From Pollutibacter soli (GTDB taxonomy: Bacteria; Bacteroidota; Bacteroidia; Chitinophagales; Chitinophagaceae), in assembly GCA_029269725.1 (NCBI GenBank), contig JARJHS010000007.1, positions 1 to 64,000 on the forward strand: a DNA stretch of 64,000 nucleotides, in the 5' to 3' direction. Shown here one piece after another: positions 55,401-62,862 of this stretch. A program made the position numbers and the translations under genes. Position 1 is the first letter of the stretch. Each line of letters begins with the position of its first letter. Under the pieces are notes generated by a model, which did no database searches, was not told the DNA's origin, and saw only the letters and a list, made by a program, of their open reading frames with translations.

Positions 55401-56180
55401 CTGACCCAATCACAATTGGTTCAATCGGAAAAAATGGCTTCGCTCGGAGAACTGACCGCTGGGATTGCGCATGAAATTCAGAACCCACTAAACTTCATCA
55501 ATAATTTTTCTGATGTCAGTATGGAATTGTTGGGTGAAATGGAAAACGAACTGGACAATGGCAATAGCAATGAAGCCAAATTGATTGCAAATGATGTCAA
55601 ATCTAATCTTGAAAAAGTTATTCATCATGGCAAGCGTGCAGACTCGATAGTAAAGGGAATGCTGCAGCACAGTCGTGGAAACAGTGGTGTTAAGGAACCT
55701 GTCGATCTCAACGCAATGGCCGATGAATATCTGCGACTATCTTACCAGGGGTTGCGTGCAAAGGACAAATCTTTCAACACCCATTTTGAAACTCATTTCG
55801 ATCCGGCAGTAGGCACAGTGCAGGTGGTTCCCCAGGATATCGGTCGTGTTTTGCTGAATATTTATAACAATGCATTCTATGCGGTGTATGAAAAAAAGCG
55901 AACATCGTTGAATGGGTACTCGCCTCTGGTAAAGGTCAGCACGCGCAAAAAAAATAATGTTATAGAGATATCGGTGAAGGATAATGGAAATGGGATACCG
56001 GATAAGGTAGCCGATAAAATATTTCAGCCCTTCTTTACCACAAAGCCAACAGGACAGGGTACGGGTTTGGGTCTTTCTCTTTCCTATGATATAGTAAAAG
56101 CACATGGTGGAGAAATCATTGTGAAAAGTGATGAGAAAGAGGGAACGGAATTCATCATCACTTTATCAAACCATATTTGA
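52464..56180 (+). CDS. Propeller-type sensor histidine kinase, predicted lipoprotein
   Basis: The 1238-residue protein begins with a hydrophobic segment and lipobox LLIASFLLSCNQ, so the N-terminus may be lipidated. Residues 30-150 are Pro-rich linker. Two-propeller Reg_prop domains (about 155-760) and a Y_Y_Y domain (SNPSITGRDKIVYRYILEG, to about 915) precede a membrane segment (LTWWAYILYAGVFAGTAWLVAGY). The kinase core has EKMASLGELTAGIAHEIQ (His1003), IHHGKRADSIVKGMLQHSR, NIYNNAFYAV and GTGLGLSLSYDIVKAHGG. It is joined to the soluble kinase gene (2-bp gap) and followed by a close relative at 56272. Confidence 0.88.
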   Translation: MRKLQLVNCFLLRFTSVHLLIASFLLSCNQNTSVPFPDTALPQPKTVPLRFSEEKQIQWTEIPGDSIENPVKQTLDLSRLPENKFVINDFKPFTSAPQQKKLNWNQIPESIINLDTITTESIPDIKKNVLPKPVITRAAMPKLMANSSSGIMQFSEEEGLPGTSVNASLIDKQGVIWLAVGRKLVRYTGDQLYTWSFMPRNTIADAAVITHLALDSMGRMWVGTLSDGAYILDIDHDSFWFFPSSDRVADMLCDHQGMMWVASVNRSLLLIDPVTMKFRSVFATDSLLNDHRPLTLIEDAAHNIWLGQNNKISVIDSTRKRIKIIGNDKLAGLNAVLELYQDLKGNVWVGSFNREFYSVSLNEDLITTYSKKNGTNTNLFDITEDRIGRMWISARDTIYIINKDKSAFKIIPLNARIFQRYKSTLFTDPSGNIWAGTLNNGLLVFDADNVLPQHFDKRNGLVDGNVWGTFEENDGTIWIGTNSGLNIYNPVTSSIRTLSKTQGLHGNDVKVIGSLGNDELYAGNIPGFTIFNKKKKTFENYGKDQGFPRAVFSITADSSGNWWVASVPELMVYNREKKNLKKLDYHGGLIGTACYGLITDKKGLLWVATDSGLMIIDQHKNSIRYLREKEGMPSDFILKVMESGSGDIWVAGMGGISIISTDKNTITNITAKEGLLPADIYDLLEKDGIMYAGSSSGLFQIFLPDSSKGPNSHDKKFRLRNFNKKEGFPFNDHNQMAGMVRRNGEIWLGVTPVLTILTETTNRIDSAPAQVMVTGISALDHPLSFDTKTQPLPELPLTDSLKNAAEKIPAVPISEQAAFLTQNRIRYDSATAVFHIPSGLSLPHNQNSLNFSYSNPSITGRDKIVYRYILEGEDEEWSAETPRPFTRNYYNLKPGHYTFKVASKGFNGVWSEPASLQFPIRPPWWLTWWAYILYAGVFAGTAWLVAGYRSRRLKRENQILEEKVTHRTAQLNKSLEDLKLTQSQLVQSEKMASLGELTAGIAHEIQNPLNFINNFSDVSMELLGEMENELDNGNSNEAKLIANDVKSNLEKVIHHGKRADSIVKGMLQHSRGNSGVKEPVDLNAMADEYLRLSYQGLRAKDKSFNTHFETHFDPAVGTVQVVPQDIGRVLLNIYNNAFYAVYEKKRTSLNGYSPLVKVSTRKKNNVIEISVKDNGNGIPDKVADKIFQPFFTTKPTGQGTGLGLSLSYDIVKAHGGEIIVKSDEKEGTEFIITLSNHI

Positions 56181-56271
56181 AAAATGCAAGAGATAGAATT
56201 GTTGCCAAAATGCTTTTGATGATTTTAAAATGCATCAGCTGATATGAAATAAACCATCTGTTAACGCTCGT

Positions 56272-59200
56272 ATGAATCAAGCTTTAAAAAATACCAACAT
56301 CGGAAAACGGTTGACAGGAAGCAATCCCGGGGGGATAACATCATTGAATGATAAAACAGTTCGGAATGACTTTTTTCGCGGGTCATGTTCGCTCTTTCAT
56401 CTTTTAACTTTCTACTTTATTGTTCTTTCGTTTCAATCTGCCAATGCCCAGTTGAATCCTGTTTTTCTCAAACAATACACTGAACAGAACGGTGTACCAG
56501 GGGCACAGGTAAACAGCATACTTCCCGACCATTTCGGCTTTATTTGGTTAGGAACAATCAACGGATTGGCTGTTTATGATGGTTATGAATTCAAAAGATT
56601 TTTCAATGACCCGAACGATACGGCATCAATGGAAGGATTGGTGATCTGGTCGGTTTATGAGGATAGCAAAAAAAGAATCTGGGTAAGTACCGGACAAAGT
56701 CACCTCAATAGATACAATCCTGTAACGAAAAAGTTTAAGCGATACAATATTGATAATCTCATTGACCAGCCGTCAACAATTGAGGTTGATGTCGCTGTAA
56801 TGAGTGAACATAGTAGTGGAAGGATTTATCTGGGCGTCTCTACCCAGTATGGTCAGGAGATTGATGGCGCCCTTCTGTATTATGATGAATCCGATGATAC
56901 GATAAAAAGGTTCGGGACAAAAAGCGACCCTCAGATACAGAATATAATCAGACTGGAAAATGATGCTGAGGGGAATACCTGGATCCTCAGCTACAGTGGA
57001 TTTTTTAAAATTGATCGTTCAAATACGCTTACCCGTGTCAACACCTTTGATAAATACTTCACCGCAGGTGAGTATCCCACCGATTTTGCGTTCGGAGAAT
57101 CTTCGAATTTATGGATAATTTCAAGCAGAGGCAAACTGCTCGAGATTAATCTCGCCGATAGCACCGCAACAGCCCGGCTGTCGCTGAAATTGTTGAAAAA
57201 TAACGGCAGGAATTGTATAAAGATCGATAGTCAGCAAAGAATATGGATAGGCACGAATTCCGGGATTGTCAGATTTCATATACCCAGCTCCACAACTGAA
57301 AGCTTTGCCCATGGATTGGGGAATCCGCTTGAAAATACTGTCATCAACAAAATCGTTGTTGACTCTTTTGGCACAGCCTGGATTGGTACAGACGATAAGG
57401 GACTATTTAAGTATGAGGAAAGAACGCTATTCAAATCCATAAAACATGCGAACAAAGAAAAAGATTCGCTTGCTCCGGGATGGGTAAGCCTTATCAGCGG
57501 CTTTACCGGTAATAAAGCCAGCATTGCTTCGGGCGATGGCCGGACTTCCGGCGTGAAAATCCTCGATCCTGAAACGGGAAAGCTTGTATCCATTTCTTCA
57601 ACTCCTTTTTTTCGCGGAACTGCTTTTGTAACCAGTTTATACTTTGATCCATCAGGTGAATTATTGATCGCTACAAGCCAGGGAGTATGGCGGTTGTCAG
57701 TTGCAGCAGGAAAGATGCGTGCATTCCATGACACTTCCTATCCAAAAGATGTCGTGATCAATCGCTTTTATAGTGATGTCGATGGTAATTTATGGTTAGC
57801 GACAATGAATGGATTATACAAAAGGTCCAAATCATCATCACAATATAAAAGGTATGACCTGGGCAGGCTCAACGGAAGCAATGCAAGCAGTAATGAAATC
57901 ACCATGGCTGTTGAAAGCAGTATAGGCGGTTTATGGTTGACAACGAATAACGGATTGTTTTTTTATGATAAAGCAACAGATAGCGTCGCCAGGCATGGAT
58001 TTGATAAAACGCAGGGAGATGTTTTTGTATCGCAGGATATAAATTCACTTTACGAATCAAATGACACCACAGTATGGGTTGGTGGATGGCAAGGCGGGCT
58101 TTCCAGGTATAATCCACGCACAAAAAAAATAAAAACCTACACACGTAATGACGGGCTTCCTTCCATGAGTGTACAGGCAATACTACCCGATGATAAAACC
58201 AACTCGCTATGGCTAAGCACCTTTGATGGAATATCACTTTTTAAAACAGACAAGGAACAATTTGTCAACTTCGATATTTCTGATGGAATACAGGGGCAAT
58301 TATTCGCTGATGGTTCAGTGTATAGAACGGCTGACAATTATTTTCTTTTTGGAGGTTCGAACGGGGTAACTTTTTTCAATCCGGATAACATCCTCCGTAG
58401 TTCTACAATTCCCAAAGTATTTCTCACCGATCTGAAGGTGTTTAATAAATCGGTACTACCTGGTGAAAAATCTATTTTAAAGAAACCTATATATGAAACA
58501 AGTGAAATAGTTCTTGCTCATAACCAGGCTAATATTTCACTGGATTTTATTGCACTTCATTATTCTGATCCTTCAAAAAATAAATACCTCTACAAACTGG
58601 AAAATTATGACCAGGATTGGCGTGAAGCCGGCAGTCAGCATACTGCATATTATTCAGGATTGGAAGCCGGCACATACAATTTTATCGTAAAAGCTTCGAA
58701 TAATAATGGCGTATGGAATGAAGCCGGTGCCAGGTTGAAAATAGTGGTTTTAAAACCCTGGTGGAAAACGGGCTGGGCTTATGCAGGATACAGTTTGTTG
58801 CTGCTGGTATTTCTTCTTTTGTTCAATAAGTATATGCGAAACCGGTTGATCAACCAGGAAAGAGAACGTAACCGGGCAAAAGAACTCGAGCAGGCGAAGG
58901 AAATACAGAAGGCATATCACAACCTTGGCGAGGCACACGAAGCATTAAAGGCCACACAGGCGCAATTGATCCAGTCCGAAAAGATGGCATCGCTGGGTGA
59001 GTTAACTGCAGGTATTGCACACGAGATACAAAACCCTTTAAACTTCATCAATAATTTTTCGGATGTGAGTAAGGAGTTGTTGATTGAAATGGAAACGGCG
59101 TTGAACAATGGAAATGACGAAGAAGCAAAGCAAATAGCAAATGATGTAAAAGAGAACCTGGAAAAAGTAATTCATCATGGAAAACGTGCCGATTCCATTG

Positions 59201-59724
59201 TAAAAGGAATGCTGCAACATAGTCGCGGCAACAGCGGTATAAAAGAACCTGTTGATCTTAATGGGATGGCAGATGAATACCTTCGCCTTGCCTATCAGGG
59301 CCTGCGTGCAAAAGAAAAATCATTCAATTCAAATTTTGAAACCGACTTTGATCCTGCTGTCATAAACGTGCAGGTCGTACCCCAGGATATCGGAAGAGTA
59401 TTGCTGAATGTGTACAACAATGCATTCTATGCAGTTTATGATAAGCAAAAGACCGCTTCGAAAGATTATACACCACTTGTGCAGGTGAGTACACGGAAAA
59501 AAGACAATACAGTGGAGGTAACGGTGAGGGACAATGGGAAGGGCATTCCTGAGAAAGTCGCGGAAAAAATATTTCAACCATTTTTTACAACAAAACCAAC
59601 TGGCCAGGGAACCGGGTTGGGATTGAGTCTTGCTTATGATATTGTGAAAAGTCATGGCGGAACAATCACTGTTCATTCATCACCAGGTGAAGGTGCGACT
59701 TTCGTCATCACCTTGCCTGTGTAA
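56272..59724 (+). CDS. Propeller-type sensor histidine kinase
   Basis: The 1150-residue protein has a 38-residue polar extension before its membrane/signal segment (LFHLLTFYFIVLSFQSANAQ), so translation may start further in, although no ATG is there. Reg_prop propellers (about 65-690; GFIWLGTINGLAVYDGYEFK) and a Y_Y_Y domain (NKYLYKLENYDQDWREAGS) come next, then a membrane segment and a DHp/ATPase cassette with EKMASLGELTAGIAHEIQ (His917), IHHGKRADSIVKGMLQHSR and GTGLGLSLAYDIVKSHGG. In the core it is closer to the preceding kinase than to the others, so this pair arose by duplication. No regulator gene is adjacent. Confidence 0.88.
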   Translation: MNQALKNTNIGKRLTGSNPGGITSLNDKTVRNDFFRGSCSLFHLLTFYFIVLSFQSANAQLNPVFLKQYTEQNGVPGAQVNSILPDHFGFIWLGTINGLAVYDGYEFKRFFNDPNDTASMEGLVIWSVYEDSKKRIWVSTGQSHLNRYNPVTKKFKRYNIDNLIDQPSTIEVDVAVMSEHSSGRIYLGVSTQYGQEIDGALLYYDESDDTIKRFGTKSDPQIQNIIRLENDAEGNTWILSYSGFFKIDRSNTLTRVNTFDKYFTAGEYPTDFAFGESSNLWIISSRGKLLEINLADSTATARLSLKLLKNNGRNCIKIDSQQRIWIGTNSGIVRFHIPSSTTESFAHGLGNPLENTVINKIVVDSFGTAWIGTDDKGLFKYEERTLFKSIKHANKEKDSLAPGWVSLISGFTGNKASIASGDGRTSGVKILDPETGKLVSISSTPFFRGTAFVTSLYFDPSGELLIATSQGVWRLSVAAGKMRAFHDTSYPKDVVINRFYSDVDGNLWLATMNGLYKRSKSSSQYKRYDLGRLNGSNASSNEITMAVESSIGGLWLTTNNGLFFYDKATDSVARHGFDKTQGDVFVSQDINSLYESNDTTVWVGGWQGGLSRYNPRTKKIKTYTRNDGLPSMSVQAILPDDKTNSLWLSTFDGISLFKTDKEQFVNFDISDGIQGQLFADGSVYRTADNYFLFGGSNGVTFFNPDNILRSSTIPKVFLTDLKVFNKSVLPGEKSILKKPIYETSEIVLAHNQANISLDFIALHYSDPSKNKYLYKLENYDQDWREAGSQHTAYYSGLEAGTYNFIVKASNNNGVWNEAGARLKIVVLKPWWKTGWAYAGYSLLLLVFLLLFNKYMRNRLINQERERNRAKELEQAKEIQKAYHNLGEAHEALKATQAQLIQSEKMASLGELTAGIAHEIQNPLNFINNFSDVSKELLIEMETALNNGNDEEAKQIANDVKENLEKVIHHGKRADSIVKGMLQHSRGNSGIKEPVDLNGMADEYLRLAYQGLRAKEKSFNSNFETDFDPAVINVQVVPQDIGRVLLNVYNNAFYAVYDKQKTASKDYTPLVQVSTRKKDNTVEVTVRDNGKGIPEKVAEKIFQPFFTTKPTGQGTGLGLSLAYDIVKSHGGTITVHSSPGEGATFVITLPV

Positions 59725-59739
59725 ATAATTTATTTAAAA

Positions 59740-60192
59740 ATGAAATCGGTGTTCATATTAATTTTTTTGGCCGGCACGATATCTATATACGCGCAGACAG
59801 GTACTGCAGATCCGGTGATTAAAACAGCGGCGGATAAAATCGAGCAAAAGATGATCGGCTGGCGAAGGGATATACATGAAAACCCGGAACTCGTTACTTA
59901 CAATGATCCGATGCTGACTGAAGCTGTGGTAACGTCGCTGAAAAAATCCTTTGGCGGAGAACATGTGATGCTTATACCGCCCTATAAAGACTCCGAGGAT
60001 TTCTCTTTTTTCTCGCAAAAGGTTCCGGGATTTTATTTCTATTTCGGAGGTCTGCCAAGAGGAAAAGATCCGAAAACATCAGCTCCTCATCACACACCTG
60101 ATTTTTACCTGGATGAAAGCGGATTTAAAACGGGATTGATTGCCATGCTGACTTTGGTGTTGGAGTATCCCCATCTGAAAATTAAAAAGTAA
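59740..60192 (+). pseudogene. Internally deleted M20 amidohydrolase
   Basis: The frame has a signal peptide (VFILIFLAGTISIYAQ) and the N-terminal family motif IGWRRDIHENPEL, then jumps straight to the C-terminal part VTYNDPMLTEAVVTSLKKSF, DSEDFSFFSQKVPGFYFYFGG and APHHTPDFYLDESGFKTGL. Complete relatives are about 430-450 residues; about 290 residues, including most metal ligands, are missing at the PEL-VTY junction. The reading frame is kept. It is very unlikely to be catalytic. It lies 15 bp after the propeller kinase and before another internally deleted gene. Confidence 0.8.
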
Positions 60193-60228
60193 CTGTATGG
60201 ATGATCCGGAGTAACTAAATGCTGCCGG

Positions 60229-60771
60229 ATGAAAGTCGAAATGAAAAGAAGCTTATTAATTGTATCCATGGCAGGTTTATGGTTGCCTGCACTGTGTCAG
60301 AATAAAGTGACGGACAGCCTGGGAGTGTTATTGTCATCCGTTAAGGCGGATACAACCCGGTTGGAATTATTAGCAGAGTTAGGATTGCAATACAGGAATT
60401 CAAATCCGGACTCAGCCATCTTTTATGGAAACGAAGCACTGGCATTGGCACGGGAAATTCAGTTCAAACGAGGCGAAGTCCTGTCTCTTGCTAATATCGC
60501 AATTGCATCTCGCGAAAGAGGAGATCTGCCAGAAGCTCTCAGCATGGTGATGCAGGCATCGCAGATGGCTGAAGCAGGAAATTGCAACATTGAAAAAAGT
60601 CTTTGCCTTCGTCGGACCGGCCTCTTATATATGGATCTGAAGGATTATACGGGTTTGGGCTTGTCATTGGCTTATGATATCGTGAAAGCGCATGGCGGTG
60701 AGATAAAAGTGGAGTCAATGAAATCCAAAGGCAGTTCCTTTATTATACTAATTCCAAACCTGATGGCATGA
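60229..60771 (+). pseudogene. Internally deleted TPR histidine kinase
   Basis: Residues 1-140 are a signal peptide (LLIVSMAGLWLPALCQ) and two or three TPR units (YRNSNPDSAIFYGNEALALAREI). The sequence then goes directly from LLYMDLKDY to TGLGLSLAYDIVKAHGGEI, the last ATP-binding motif of the kinase cassette. The membrane segment, phospho-accepting His, N-box and most of the ATPase domain are missing, so it cannot be a kinase. The frame is intact to the stop, which overlaps the start of the next kinase by 4 bp. Start could be ATG 60229 or 60241. Confidence 0.8.
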
Positions 60772-62819
60772 TGAAGATTTTGCGGGTATCACATATTGTT
60801 AGTGGCATTGTTACCTGTTTGGTTTTGTCAACAACAAATACCGCATTTGCGCAGCGAGTCAATATTGATTCTGTTGTACAATTGGTTGCCAATGCAAAAG
60901 ATGACGATCAGAAACTGGCTTATACTGTTAACCTGTATAGTACTTCAATTAATAATGATCCTGAATATACCATTGAGATCGGTTTGAAATTGCTTAAGCA
61001 GGCTCAGCAGGATGGAAATGTATTGGAAAAGTCAACTGCTTATAGTTTCCTGGGTCATGGCTACCGCCTTGCCGGAAACCATGTGAAGGGACTGCAGTAT
61101 CACCATGAAGCGATCAGACTAGCTGAAGAAAATGGAAATCCATCACTGTTATGCATTGCCAACAACCAACTGGCGCATATTTACAAAGACCGGAGTGAGT
61201 TTGAAAAAGCTATCCGCATATATAAACTCTCGGCAGAAGATGGTGCGAAGGGCAGGATTGAGAAAGTGAAATATTGGCCACTCGTGAACCTGGGGGCAGT
61301 GTATCTTCTGAAAAATCAACCTGACTCAGCGGTAATCTTTACAAAGCCGGTATATGAAAAATTTAAAGACTCCGGAGATCAGAATATAAAATCATTATCC
61401 TTTATCACACTCGGTGGCGCCTATAGCAAATTAAATCAACCGGATCTTTCAACATATTATTTTCAGAAGGCTTTGTCTGAACATTCAACACAAAATAGTA
61501 AAAGGTACCTTAACATGGTATATGTTGGTTTAGCAGAACATTATCAACTCTTAAACAAACCAGACTCTGTTGAATTCTATGCCCGCAATGCAATTGACGC
61601 GGTAACGAATACGCCTTTCTTTTACCTGAGCAGCGCACCCGCAAATATGCTCTCCTCACTATACGATCCTGCAAACTGTGACAGCACACTGAAATATGCC
61701 AGGATGTATAAATCAGCTAATGATTCCCTCTACAATACCAGAGCGAACCAGCAGATTCAGATGATGACTTTTGATGAAGACATCCGGCAATACCAGTTGA
61801 ATGAAGAGAAAGAGAAATTTGTAAGCCGGGTAAAACAGTATGTTACATTGGCTGGTTTGATCACAGCGATAATTGTTGCGATGATCCTTTTCAGGAATAA
61901 CAAATTACGAAAGAAAGCAAACAATCATTTGTCGGCCACGCTGCGTGATTTAAAATCAACCCAGGCGCAACTGATTCAATCGGAAAAGATGGCGAGCCTC
62001 GGGGAACTGACTGCGGGTATTGCGCATGAGATTCAGAATCCATTAAATTTTGTAAATAATTTCAGTGAGATCAGTTCGGAATTGATAGAGGAAGCGGAGG
62101 AGGCAATAGGCAGAGGATTTTCTGCCGGACAGCCAGGGCAGGAAGCAGGAAAAAAAAGCCCATTAGTCGCAGAGTTGCTTCAGGATATCAAACAGAACCT
62201 GGTTAAAATAAACCATCACGGAAAACGCGCGGATGCTATTGTAAAAGGCATGCTGCAACACTCGCAATCGCGGTCGGGTACAAAGGAGCCAACGGATATT
62301 AACGCATTGGTTGATGAATATTTGAGATTAGCATACATCAGTTATCAGTCAAAATATCCGGATTTTGAAGCAAAGATGGAAACCAGTTTCGATGCATCAG
62401 CCGGGGAGATAAATATTATACCCCAGGATATCGGAAAGGCATTGCTGAACCTGTACAGCAACGCGTTTTATGCATGCAATCATCGTGATGTTAATCCTGG
62501 AGACGCCATGCATGACGCCTCCAGGATTAACACAAGCGTCACTACCATAAACACTACGATGATAGAAAACATTATCTCGGTGTCCACCAAACGCATGGCC
62601 GATAAAATTGAAATAACGGTAACGGATAACGGCGGAGGCATCGATCCGAAAATCATCGATAAAATATTTCAGCCATTCTTTACTACAAAGCCCACCGGGC
62701 AGGGAACGGGTTTGGGATTAAGCCTGGCTTATGACATTATAAAAGCCTACGGCGGAAAAATCGAGGTGGAATCAAAACAGGGAGAAGGAACAGTATTTAC
62801 CCTGGTACTTCCCGTGTAA
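60768..62819 (+). CDS. TPR-containing sensor histidine kinase
   Basis: The 683-residue protein has a signal peptide (IVTCLVLSTTNTAFAQ), TPR repeats (about 50-330; SFLGHGYRLAGNHVKGLQYHHEAIRLAEE), a membrane segment (YVTLAGLITAIIVAMILF) and the EKMASLGELTAGIAHEIQ kinase core (His420), INHHGKRADAIVKGMLQHS, N-box NLYSNAFYAC and GTGLGLSLAYDIIKAYGG. It probably shares ancestry with the deleted gene just upstream. Two loops of the core carry insertions of repeat type: residues near 445-462 (from 62102) and 575-588 (the 42-bp palindrome at 62490). It overlaps the previous frame by 4 bp. Confidence 0.9.
   Translation: MMKILRVSHIVSGIVTCLVLSTTNTAFAQRVNIDSVVQLVANAKDDDQKLAYTVNLYSTSINNDPEYTIEIGLKLLKQAQQDGNVLEKSTAYSFLGHGYRLAGNHVKGLQYHHEAIRLAEENGNPSLLCIANNQLAHIYKDRSEFEKAIRIYKLSAEDGAKGRIEKVKYWPLVNLGAVYLLKNQPDSAVIFTKPVYEKFKDSGDQNIKSLSFITLGGAYSKLNQPDLSTYYFQKALSEHSTQNSKRYLNMVYVGLAEHYQLLNKPDSVEFYARNAIDAVTNTPFFYLSSAPANMLSSLYDPANCDSTLKYARMYKSANDSLYNTRANQQIQMMTFDEDIRQYQLNEEKEKFVSRVKQYVTLAGLITAIIVAMILFRNNKLRKKANNHLSATLRDLKSTQAQLIQSEKMASLGELTAGIAHEIQNPLNFVNNFSEISSELIEEAEEAIGRGFSAGQPGQEAGKKSPLVAELLQDIKQNLVKINHHGKRADAIVKGMLQHSQSRSGTKEPTDINALVDEYLRLAYISYQSKYPDFEAKMETSFDASAGEINIIPQDIGKALLNLYSNAFYACNHRDVNPGDAMHDASRINTSVTTINTTMIENIISVSTKRMADKIEITVTDNGGGIDPKIIDKIFQPFFTTKPTGQGTGLGLSLAYDIIKAYGGKIEVESKQGEGTVFTLVLPV
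62102..62150 (+). repeat. Repeat-like stretch inside the TPR kinase gene (DHp loop)
   Basis: GGCAATAGGCAG at 62102-62113 also occurs in the gap at 42966-42977, and CTGCCGGACAG with a GGGCAGG partner follows, as in the CTGCC hairpins. It encodes IGRGFSAGQPGQEAG, between the two DHp helices. Confidence 0.55.
62490..62531 (+). repeat. 42-bp ATGCAT palindrome inside the TPR kinase gene
   Basis: Two 21-nt arms match in 19 positions, beginning GTTAATCCTGGAG and ending with its complement, centred on ATGCAT as in the intergenic copies at 40093 and 43227. The 42 bp equal 14 codons, so the frame is kept (DVNPGDAMHDASRIN) in the loop after the N-box. Confidence 0.88.
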
Positions 62820-62862
62820 AAAACGGCTGAATTGTATTTGAAATGAATCAGAAAAATTACCA

